From: Paraspadella gotoi
Taxonomy: Eukaryota > Chaetognatha
Reading direction: 5' to 3'
Length of the DNA stretch: 64,000 nucleotides
Assembly: GCA_051294375.1 (NCBI GenBank)
Contig: CM119263.1
Location: forward strand, 19,532,304 to 19,596,303
Of the stretch, positions 54,720 through 64,000 are shown piece after piece. The notes beneath the pieces were generated by a model. That model saw nothing but the letters and a program-made list of their open reading frames with translations, was not told where the DNA came from and made no database searches. The translations under genes and the position numbers were made by a program. Within the stretch, counting starts at the first letter, position 1. The number at the start of each line of letters is the position of its first letter.

Positions 54720-56260
54720 TTCACGCTTTCATAATTATTCATCAATTCACATTTCCGACTCTGTCGCCCATTCCAACATCTGTTCTCTTTTCCGGTTTGT
54801 CTCCCACGAAATTAATCGGAGAATGTTTTCAGCCAAGAATCAGAGCGATTGTTCTCCACTGTACTCTGACTGTGTACTGTGTAGTGTGTAGTGTGACTGT
54901 GTAGTGAATAGTGTGTAGTTTGAAGCTACTAGGTTTTTTATCTTCTAAGACGTCAGCACTTTAAGGACTATGCTAATACTACTATGCCATGGACATTACC
55001 GATACATTGTAATAATACAAGTAATAATTATATGCAGTGCCTGAAATCATTATTGTTAAAAGTTTAGTTGTTAAAAACTTTATAGCTTCACAACTTTTTC
55101 TTCGATTTGCAACTAACTGACTGATTGTCGACATTGAGCTATAAAAAGATTTTACAGTCCTGTGCAAAAAAAAGAGGCCATCCTAAAACATTACGCAAAT
55201 AAATCACGTTAGTTTCTTTCATTATGAAACTTATTAAATAGGTTAATAATTAATATTCATTGAAAAAGGAATTATTACTAGTATTAGTGCAATTTTTTTA
55301 TGAAAATTTGGACATCCGTTTGTAAGCAATGATTTTTCAAAAGTCACTAATCAAGTAGAGCGATAGAGCAGAAAAAGATTGGCGTATTTTTAACTTTTTG
55401 TGTTTAGGATATTATAGCTAATATAAGCTATTGAATGACTTGACCGATTTTTTTTTAACTTACACACATGGCTTCCTCTTTCAAAAATACACATTTTCCA
55501 TTCCTAATTTTTTTATAAGAATGAATATAACGCCCATATATTAATGTAAAAAAATAGGTCTCGGTTTTTTTGCAGATCTTTAAAAATGATTTTTTCCCCA
55601 TTTCGTTTTTAACGATTCGTCTCCCGGTCGCTATAGCTCCTAAATGGCTGGACCGATTTTTCGTTTAAAAATCTACATTTTCCATTCATCATTTTTTAAA
55701 AAATAATAGATGCATAAAACGTACGCAATTTAACTTTTAACACTTAAGAGTGGCACAGGAGTACATTTATTTAATTTACCTATGAATCATGATAACATCT
55801 TTGCCCTGTAAATGTCTGTTCAGTAATGTAATTTAATATATTAATCATTTTCACGGTTTATTAAGAGCTTAAATAATGTTAATTTTTTTTAAATTTCAAA
55901 GACAGTTATCTCTAAACCAGCGCGAGTAGAATGAAACGATGTTAAAAAACTTTTTTCTTCTTGTCAATTCGTGATTGGTTTGTAAACTAAACGAGGGAAA
56001 AAAAGCTATAAAACTGCTTTAAAAATGTTTTTTGACAGCTGAATCAAAATAAAAGAAAATGTAATCGTCTGTTGAACGCGCATCTGTATTTTTTTTCGAC
56101 AATTCTTCTTTGCATCACGAAACTCTCTTATTCTGACATTTACTCTCGCCACAATTTTTACTTTTCTCGATAATATAAACATTTAAAGACACAAATTTAC
56201 CGTCGGTGATGACATGGATTCAATGATTTTTCAGTTTTACGTTCATTTTTTATTTCTCTC
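54720..56260. other. AT-rich stretch without genes
   Basis: Contains a GTGTAGTGTGACTGT-type small direct repeat at 54870-54915. At 55440-55700 two related blocks (GGCTGGACCGATTTTTCGTT and a similar GACTTGACCGATTTTTTTTT) hint at a diverged tandem duplication. No coding exon. Confidence 0.45.
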
Positions 56261-56265
56261 AGTAT

Positions 56266-56342
56266 CTCTCTCTCTCTCCCACTCTCTCTCTCTCTCTCTC
56301 TCTCACTCTCTCTCTCACTCTCTATCTCTCTCTCTCTCTCTC
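56266..56342 (+). repeat. (CT)n microsatellite with CACT steps
   Basis: CT array broken by several CTCACT and CTAT units. Confidence 0.96.
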
Positions 56343-56739
56343 ATCCTTTATTTCTTTAAAGCTCATCTTTCTCAAATTCATCCCCCTTCTTCAGTCTGTA
56401 AGTCTTTCTTTTTAAGAAGTCGATTTAATTTAAATTGAAAACCAAAACAACAGCGAGATGCCCTTCTTAGTTTTTTTTTTCGGAAAAAAGCTTCTTAAAT
56501 TTTGTTTTATTATTAGATTACCAGACCAAATGTCGGAATTTCTTCGTTTTTTTTTTCTTCGAGACCGGGCGAGAAAAAGGACAACAAATATTAGTGTTTT
56601 GATCTCTGGTTTCTTTTTCGCTCTTTTGTTGTTTTGTTTTGTATTTTTTTATAGGATTCGCTGACGTCTGCTACTTTTTAAAGATCGACTCATATCCGAT
56701 TCCAGATTGATTAATTCGTCTCTCCAAAATGTGGTCATC

Positions 56740-57060
56740 GTCGTGGTCATTGTGTTCGACATAGTCATCGACGTCATCTTCGTCGTTTCCGTCGTCGTCG
56801 CCGAAATCGGAGAAAAAAGAAAAAAGAAAAAAGAAAAAAAAGAAAAAAGAAAAAAGCGGCCATCAAAAAAATGGCGGCGGGTCATAACGGAATTCGTCAC
56901 TCTCGTATAATTTCGTTCTCCACCTTCGAAATCGTCATCATCATCGTAGTGGTCGCCATCTTTTGCTTCGTCGTCATCGTCGTTTCCTCCCTTTTCGTCT
57001 TCGTCGTCGTCATCGTCGACTCCGCTGATTTACGGGTTTTCCTTGCCCGCCCCGAGTCAC
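56740..57060 (+). repeat. imperfect TCG/TCA trinucleotide-rich tract
   Basis: Recurrent TCGTCGTCG, TCATCG and GTCGTC words in two blocks around an A-rich purine run. Val/Ile-rich or Thr/Met-rich open frames on either strand follow from this composition and are not credible proteins. Confidence 0.7.
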
Positions 57061-57319
57061 CACCGAAAACCTTTGAAGGCCGGTAGACAAAAAGGGGGGA
57101 ATTTTTAAAAGCGAAATAAAACACAAACTGTTCGAAAAAAGACTTTCTCTTCTGGATTTGAACGTCCTTTGTCTTATACTTTCAAATCGAGTTTTTTCTT
57201 CCCCCTTCTTGTTCTAGTCCCCTTTTTTCTCGTGTTTTTGCGCTATTTCTTCTCTCCTCGTTTCTCATGGGCGGTTTTTTGACCTTTTGACCTCGCGACC
57301 TTGTAGTATAGTACGACAT

Positions 57320-57540
57320 TGACGACGATGACAAGAGACGCAGCTGTTGAAAAAAAAAACGATGACAAAGATGCCGATGAAAGCATTTCCAAGTTTTACA
57401 TTACCACGATATGGCTCTCGTAGGATGAAAGCGAAACACGGAATGCCGACAGCAACGACGACAATGATCTCTGAGACAATGATGACGAAAGAGACGACGA
57501 AGACGACAACGACAACGACAACGACGTCGACGTTGGTCTG
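57320..57540 (+). repeat. imperfect ACG/ATG trinucleotide-rich tract
   Basis: GACGACGATGACAAG-like and ACGACAACGACAACG words predominate. The complementary composition of the tract at 56740 suggests an old inverted or shared origin, not proven. Confidence 0.65.
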
Positions 57541-57799
57541 AAGGCGGACTTTGTTTGTAACAACGGAAGTGGAAAGAATCGAAGAGTAGTTGGGAGGATA
57601 AGGGGTGAGGAGGGAGGGGAGGGTAAGGTTGAGAAGAGCGAGAGAGAGAGAGAGAGAGAGGGGCGTAGACAGAATATGCACCACTGTGACAGGAAAAGAA
57701 AAAAAAATGATAAAAAGAATCATAGAATCATTTCAGGACTGTATAATTAACTCACCAAAGGTCAGGACCGGAAAGGAACGAAATCGAGAAAGCGAATGG

Positions 57800-57824
57800 N
57801 NNNNNNNNNNNNNNNNNNNNNNNN
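57800..57824. other. assembly gap (25 N)
   Basis: Unresolved bases. Confidence 1.
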
Positions 57825-58319
57825 GCTCATTATCCGCGATATGTCGCTGCTAACGTTCCCTGCCAAATTCTTTGCCTTTCCTACGGCGTATCCTTGCCTC
57901 TGCCCACTGCGCCTTTAAGCGTCTCTAAGATGCTGGCTTTCATTTTCCATCATTTCTCTCTCTCATCTGCTCTCTTCTCCTCTCATCTCTCGTCTCTCCT
58001 CCTCTCTCTCTCTTCTTCTCTCCCTGCTCTCTCATCTCATCTCTTCTGGATTACCCTTATCCTTCATTCTCCTCTTCTTTCCTCTTATTCCTAGTGTGTG
58101 TGTTTCTACCTTTTTGTTTTGTTCCTTCTATTCCAGTCACCTTCCTTGTCTTCACCGCCCCGCTAGAGTCACACAACACGCATGCCTCCAAATGACGCAC
58201 ACACGACGACGTAGAGACATGCAGACGATCGCACCACCAAACAGAACATATGTATAAAGAAAATAACAAATTATTCACCACCATCCGCACATATAACACT
58301 CCTACACGTTGGAATCAAG

Positions 58320-58685
58320 TTGACATTTCCTCGTATCCACCTAAAGCGTCTGAATACGCTTACAACTGTTCATTTTTATAAACGCTAGATAGGCAATAGA
58401 ATCTGGTACAATACTGGATAAACATGTTTATTCACAATGAAACTAAAAAGAACACGTTCTTCATCAATAGATTATCACTCGAATAAGGTTGCGGAATCAC
58501 CTTATATAACCACGGGGATGATACCTGAGCACCGTTGTAGCACGGATTTCGTAACTACAGGAACAAAGAGGCGAGACGTGACGCGCACTGAAATGATCTC
58601 TAGCGGCCTCTGTTAGTTTCGCCTTTTAGAATACTACTCTCTTGGTGCTGGTTATCATCGGCGCGTCTGTTATTCCCTCCTCACA
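58320..58685 (-). mobile_element. LTR-like unit (possible solo or truncated LTR)
   Basis: Read on the minus strand it begins TGTGAGGAGGGAATAACAG, has a TATA box (GTTATATAAGG at about 58505) and a polyadenylation signal AATAAA about 75 bases later, the usual LTR order of promoter then poly(A). The downstream end is not clear (a TGTCA at about 58320 is only one choice) and no 5-bp target duplication was found. No internal coding region is present beside it. Confidence 0.45.
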
Positions 58686-59251
58686 GGGTTCAACCGAACC
58701 CATTCACGAGTGAGGTTAGTACGCTGGGACCATATTCCCGAGAAGCTGGCCCGCGATCTACCCCCTTTCTTGGCGAGACTTTAAAAGACTTGAGAAAGTT
58801 ATAACCACTGAGAATGTAAAAAAAGTGGGAGGAGGAGTAACGTTCCTATTCCAGTTGGGTTTCCCCTTTTTTTACTGGTCTTTTATGGTCACTTGGAGAG
58901 AAACAATGAAAAAACAGTTTAAAGAGGACTTATCAACAAAAAGAGACTGAAACCCTTGGTTAGGCCTTAGGGATAAATTCCTTTGAGATGAAAACTTATT
59001 CGCGTATAACAGGCGCAAACCGAGGATTTTCAGACTAAAAGGGCAAGAGTCCTCTTCTCCGCAGTTAACTCTTTCCAACCCAAACCCACATTTCTTTATT
59101 TCTCACTCGTCCAAACATTCACTTTGTAAAATTTATGTAAATTCACCTAAGCCGTCCACTGCGTCTCCTCTGCGCGTGGTCCCACCACACCCGCAGTGCG
59201 CATTAAGGCGCAGGTAACATTTCCAAATTAACTATTAATTAAAATTCTAAA

Positions 59252-59545
59252 ATGAGGAATGAAACAATTATACTAATGAACATTATGTATAAAAAAATTA
59301 TAATAAAATTTTCAATTTACGCAGGTCAGCGCATATCTTATACTATACTAACACAAATAAAATGTTTAAAATTTCAAAAAGTTTTTTCTAAGAATTTTTG
59401 CGATTTGGATTTCGTCATAGTTGATAAAAAGAATAATACTCTTTTTGAGAAAAATCCTTACATATTAAGTGGGCTAAAAATTACGAAAAAGCTATATTTA
59501 AAGCTGAAAAAACTTTTTTATATATTAAATATGTTTTTTTATTAA
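59252..59545 (+). CDS. unidentified AT-rich ORF of 97 residues
   Basis: Open frame with very low GC, Lys/Ile/Leu/Phe-rich, including FCDLDFVIVDKKNNTLFEK. Such a long frame is unexpected in DNA this AT-rich. It has no recognised domain. Possibilities are chance, an old element fragment, or DNA from a low-GC symbiont. No promoter or splice context supports it as a host gene. Confidence 0.2.
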   Translation: MRNETIILMNIMYKKIIIKFSIYAGQRISYTILTQIKCLKFQKVFSKNFCDLDFVIVDKKNNTLFEKNPYILSGLKITKKLYLKLKKLFYILNMFFY

Positions 59546-59829
59546 TTTTTATAACACCAATTGAATGAAAGAATATTTTAAAAAATGATTTATATTTCTT
59601 TTATACAACTTTTGAAGAATCTCAAATCTGCAATCCAAATAAGAAAAGTCCTTTTTGAAATTTTTGATTTTAAATAAAGGCATTATGTCAATTTCATATA
59701 TAATATAGCCTACGCGAAATTAAAAAACATGAAATTAATTATTTTTTTACAAATTAAATGTTCACATGATAGTAGTTTTTCATAATTGACATATTTAGAA
59801 TTTCGTATTAACTTTCACTACGAGCCTTA

Positions 59830-60530
59830 AGTGCTCCGACTGCCTCCCCCACTCCCATGCTCCCACCACAATCTTCACCTCCAGTTCCTGTCTCAACTCT
59901 CTCATGCCGCCTCTCCGTCGGGAAATCATCTCAGAACAGAAAGAAATTCGCATCACGCCCACATGATGCCAACCCCTCAGAGGACCACTTTCCTAGTGAT
60001 TGCTCACTATCCTCCAAAATGCCACTCCCTCAATAGAGGCCAGTCCCTTGTATATGCAACTCTCCTCCGCTCATGAGAGCACTTTGCTCCGTGATGTCGT
60101 TCCTCTCATTAGGCACCTACCCTTATACAGCCACTTCCTAGAGATGCTCGCTCCCTCATATACACATGCCCCACTCGTAGACCAGTTCCCCTTCATGAAT
60201 GTCGCTCCCTCATGATGCTCACAGACCTAACCTTCCCGGGTTCTCCTTCCCCGTCCTCGCCCGCTTTTTCAACCGTTTTTTGCCTTCCAAGCCGCACTGT
60301 TCGTCGAGGGGCGTTGCGGCAGAGAAGGTCACTAGTGACCCTGCGTGGTCGGGGAGTTCGGGTTCGAGGCGTCCGGATCAAAAGGTTAATAGATTTTCGA
60401 AGGAACGACATTCGACGAAAAGCAGAACAATCAAGGGCGTGGACGTGAAGATTCCACCCAACCAAAAGGTCGCTACCATCTTTAAGCTCCTCATCTAGTT
60501 CTCAGATAGACCTTCTTTTCGATAAGCACT
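59830..60530. other. C-rich degenerate repeats and a GC-rich patch
   Basis: At 59840-60220 short words such as CGCTCCCTCAT and GCCACTCCCTCAA recur irregularly, like a decayed minisatellite. At 60230-60440 a GC-rich patch is open in three frames on both strands (for example KVTSDPAWSGSSGSRRPD on plus). Open frames in all directions point to composition, not a clear gene; an exon cannot be excluded. Confidence 0.3.
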
Positions 60531-60697
60531 AAGAGACCGATAAAGAAGAGAGAGCGGAACAGCGCAAACGAGCGGAGCGCAGTGGACAAAGAGACAAGCG
60601 AATTTAAATGCTCACACAAAGATCGCGAAAGTCCTAAATAAAGTGAGTAGAACAATAAGCGGGATTCAAATCCGTTGAGAACTCGAACAAAAAAAAA

Positions 60698-60706
60698 GAG
60701 AGAGAT

Positions 60707-60760
<54 letters not shown>
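60698..60760 (+). repeat. (GA)n microsatellite
   Basis: About 60 bp of GA preceded by A-rich purine sequence. Confidence 0.97.
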
Positions 60761-60762
<2 letters not shown>

Positions 60763-61070
60763 ACAAAAAAAAGTACCAGAAGGAATGAGAAAGAAATAGA
60801 GAAAAAAAAAGAAAAAGCACGACGAAAAGAGAAGAGATATTTTACCAAGCACCGCATCCTGATCATTATCTCGCACGCACTAGTTTCGCGCATCGCCGAT
60901 CAACTGTGTGCTCACTGTATGCGCAGTTGTCCGCGCGATTGTTCGCTCTTTCCTTTTTCACTGCGACGAACATTTTGCCCTAAGTGAATTTTCCGAGATC
61001 TGAATCACCGGACAACAAATTTGTTAAATGGGACCGTGCAACATACACGGCGCACCTCTTCCAACATGTC

Positions 61071-61072
<2 letters not shown>

Positions 61073-61117
<45 letters not shown>

Positions 61118-61141
61118 CGGTCATCTCTCTCTCTCTCTCTG
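61073..61141 (+). repeat. (CT)n microsatellite
   Basis: Two CT blocks separated by CCTCTCGGTCAT. Confidence 0.97.
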
Positions 61142-61554
61142 TTTGCCTTCACTTATTTTCCTCGTCGTATCGTTGTCCCTCCGTCTCCCTTTCTTATCTT
61201 GTTCTTTTTTTTCGTTCTGGCTCCACCCTTTAAGTTTTGCTTTTTATTTTTAATTTTTTTTATGTTATTTTGCTTCTTATGTCCGTTAGTTTTTTATTCG
61301 TGTTTGTTTTACCGTTTTTATCCGGTAATTTTTTCATTGTCCCTCTTTCTTATATTCTTTCTTACTAACTACGCTTCCTTTTTTCCTATTTTTTTTCTTT
61401 GCCTCTTTCCTTTCTCTTTTCTCTCTTTCTTTTATCACTAATTCTTTTCTTCCTTCCTTTCCTCCCTTCCTCGCGCTGCGATTATCCTCTTATTAAAAGT
61501 CTCAGATTTCCGCGCTTAATTTGGCGCCGATCGCCGCGCTTCCGTTTCCTCTCA

Positions 61555-62295
61555 TTTCCACTCTCTGCTTTCCTTATTTCCACTTCCACTTTCTTATTTA
61601 TTCTGCTTATTATTTCTACTCTTCTCCTGCTTCCTTATTTCACTTCCGCTTTCTTATTTTACTCTGCTTTCTTATTTCCATTTCCGCTTTCTTATTTCAC
61701 TTCTGCTTTCTTATTCCTCTCTCTGCCTTTCCTTATTCTCCACTTCCGCTTTCTTATTTCTATTTCTGCTTTGTATTTCTCACTTCCGCTTTCTTTTTCC
61801 ACAATCCGCCTTCTTATTTCCAACTTCTGCTTTTTATTTCCACTTCCGCCTTTCTTATTTCCACTTTCGGCTTTCTTATTTCTGCTACTTCTCGCTTTCT
61901 TATTACCCACTTCCACTCTTATTTCCACTTCCACTTTCCCTTATTTCCCTTCTTGCTTTCTATTTCTGCCTTCCGTCTCTTCTATTTCCACTTCCACTTT
62001 TCTTATTTCCATATCCACTTCTTATCCACTTCCACTTTCTTATTTTCATTTCTGAGCTTTTCTTATTCCTTCCGCTTTCTCTATTTCCACTTCTCCTCTT
62101 TCTTATTTCCACTTCCGGTTTTATTATATATTCCACTTCCACGTTTCTATTCCCACATCCGTCCTTTATTATTCCACATTCCGCTTTCTATTTCCACTTC
62201 CGTTTTCTATTTCCATTCTGCCTTTATTATTTCCGCTTACTGCTTTCTCTATTTCCACTTTCCGTTTCTTATTTCAACTTCCGCTTTCGTTTTTT
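61555..62295 (+). repeat. pyrimidine-rich minisatellite, unit about 20 bp
   Basis: Unit CTTATTTCCACTTCCGCTTT repeated over 700 bp with many indels and substitutions (CCGCTT or CTGCTT, ATTTCCA or ATTCCA). Because the unit has few stops, it produces long Phe/Ser/Leu frames (up to 293 codons) that are not genes. Confidence 0.93.
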
Positions 62296-64000
62296 GTTCA
62301 TCTTCTCCCCTCTTGTTTTTTAATTTCGCCTTAATATTTATCTCTTCCTCGTCTCATTCTCTCATATTCGCGTCTTTAGACTATCCTATCCGGCTTTCTT
62401 AAGATCCACATATCACCCCTCCCCTCCCCACTTCCCTACCTCTCTTTCGCCCTTTTCTTCTAATCACCATCTTCAGTGGCTTTCTAACACTACACCTCTC
62501 ACTTCTTCGTGTCGCATCTGTCACCCGCGACTGGTCCGTAGTGGTAATACAGTATAATCAGGTTATCCTCGTCAATCCTCACACAGTCGCGCTTTTCCGC
62601 TATCAGAGACTCGGAATCGTTAGGAACAGGAGAGAGAGAAGAGAGAGAGAGAGGAGAGAGAGAGGAGAAGAGTCAGTAGTAGGTACCAGAGAAGATGAGA
62701 GAGATTCAAACCTGTGTTTTTCTAGTTTTTATAAGATCCCCTGGACGGAGCAGCTGTTTTCTAGCGAGTGCGAATTCTTAGAGTGGTGCAAGTCATCATT
62801 GATAACGATTCAGGAAGATAGATCATTGTACGATGGCGAGAGAGTTGAGATCAATAGTACGAGACTGAGTAAGCCACCGACGTAGATGTGTGAGACATAT
62901 TCACAACTTAATACCACCATAACAGAAGAGAAGCATATAGTCTAGAGTAGATGATAGATTAGATTATTACAATAGTAAAAATGTACTTTTTATCGGCATG
63001 GACTCTACGATAGGAGCTCAACACTGATACTATATATCTATATTCGTAACAGAGAAGACGCGTCTCTCTTGTCAGACCGAACAAACGCTCCGGTACACAG
63101 TCGCTTCTGTACTACTACTCCCCAAGGATCCGCAGCTGCAAGTGTCCACCTGATCAGAGGTCTCATACAAAACCTGCTTCTTCACTCTGCACATTGCACC
63201 ACGAGATGACGACAAAAAAGAAATATCGGAGCTTAAACCACCAGAGAAGACACAAGGGGACGCACGACAAAAAGGAAGGAGAAGAAAAAACCTCATTTTG
63301 AAGTAACTTCTTTCTCCCGGTCAGCGATCGGACCTTCTCTCTCTCTCTCTCTCTTAGCCATCCAAAGGATCGTTCAAATCAGAAGAGAAACGTCTTTTTT
63401 CGAACAGTTTTGCTCTTTTCTTTACACTTTCTGTCTTTATTCAATACACATTTCTCCCCACATCTATACTCAACCTCGATCAGCGGCAGCCTCCGGGAGG
63501 CAGCCCGCGGTTGCTTTTGTGCTCACCGCGGCGCGCACTTCTATGCGTCCTTTCCGGACTCGGTTGAGCATCTCGGCGGCGGGACAGGAAGACCCGTAAA
63601 TTCAGCGGAGTCGGAGCGATGACCGACGACGACATGCATTCGACTCTACATTAAGGCCGTACGTTGCAAACCGATTGATCGCAGTCGTACCGAAAGCCGA
63701 AGCGAGATCGGCGGACCACTGGCACGAGTATGCATGATTCGACGGATTTTCCGAAGGTGGAGAACTAAATTAGGACTGACCACCAGAGACTCTGAACCGA
63801 TATCTCTCGTTTATTCTCGCTACCTCGCTTCCGCGCCGCCATTTTTTTGACTCGCTGCGTCCCACGCTCTTTTTGCTTTTTTTTTTTTTTTTTAATTTCT
63901 TTTTTCTTTTTCTTTTTCTCCGATTCGGCGCGAACGACAACCGACGATGACATCATGACCGTCGACTGACGTATGGATCGAGACCATACAATGACCACGG
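62296..64000. other. right end: no gene recognised, mixed simple repeats and a GC-rich patch
   Basis: Contains short GA runs (62626-62670), a CT run (63338-63355) and a CpG-rich patch (63480-63760) that could be a promoter or 5' UTR of a gene outside the window. No splice-supported exon was found. Confidence 0.4.

Noticed and set aside
56649-57124. Val/Ile-rich and Thr/Met-rich frames on both strands
   Set aside because: Explained by TCG/TCA trinucleotide tracts; no domain or splice support.
57894-58094. Ser/Leu-rich frame near the second N gap
   Set aside because: CTCTCTTCT-type low complexity; no gene features.
61399-62402. Long open frames (up to 293 codons) of Phe, Ser, Leu
   Set aside because: They are translations of a pyrimidine minisatellite that lacks stop triplets; no start context or splice signals, and open in several frames.

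Overview
The window is nuclear DNA of an animal, most likely an arthropod and probably a chelicerate such as a mite. Genes are split by short GT-AG introns. The recognisable proteins are a group II PAK kinase, SUMO, eIF4A, an SLC44 choline-transporter-like protein and a 222-residue secreted protein that resembles mite group 7 allergens in length and layout. The last is the only clue toward mites, so the placement is tentative. Two runs of N (46617-46635 and 57800-57824) show it is a draft assembly.

Layout. 2.2-5.1 kb, minus strand: an 11-exon PAK4/mbt-type kinase. 6.7-10.5 kb, minus: two tandem SUMO genes. The canonical one ends in the usual Gly-Gly; its duplicate has the same intron positions but stops before the di-glycine. 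11.3-15.4 kb, minus: an 8-exon eIF4A, whose first intron holds transposon and satellite fragments and which has three CCAAT boxes upstream. 18.8-37.0 kb, plus: one large gene of about 19 coding exons (about 2,200 residues) with an N-terminal proline-rich part, an RGG/RG region, five evenly built CX2CX12HX5H zinc fingers, an RS-rich stretch and a Glu/Lys/Arg coiled coil. It looks like a nuclear RNA-binding protein. 39.8-42.5 kb, plus: the SLC44 gene in two exons. 43.97-44.16 kb: a possible spliced 27-residue microprotein. 44.4-45.6 kb, plus: the group 7 allergen-like gene. From about 46 kb on I see no convincing host gene. That stretch is dominated by (CT/GA)n and other simple repeats, a Ty3/gypsy remnant, an LTR-like unit, a 9-bp-TSD foldback element and a pyrimidine-rich minisatellite.

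Mobile and repetitive DNA fills introns and spacers. There are four copies of a composite element built around a 22-bp minisatellite, a 324-bp satellite monomer scattered through introns, a Tc1/mariner-like element with TA target sites, at least two tRNA-derived SINE families (one copy split by a nested inverted-repeat insertion), two foldback elements, and several short segments that resemble the hammerhead ribozymes of Penelope-like elements.

The genes do not form a pathway; they are mostly housekeeping neighbours. The most unusual points are the SUMO paralogue without a conjugation tail, a GC-AG intron in the canonical SUMO gene, the hammerhead-like motifs, an apparent frameshift and an alternative stop exon in the zinc-finger gene, and a sharp change of sequence composition near 46 kb. 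All exon boundaries were worked out by hand and may be off by one base in places.
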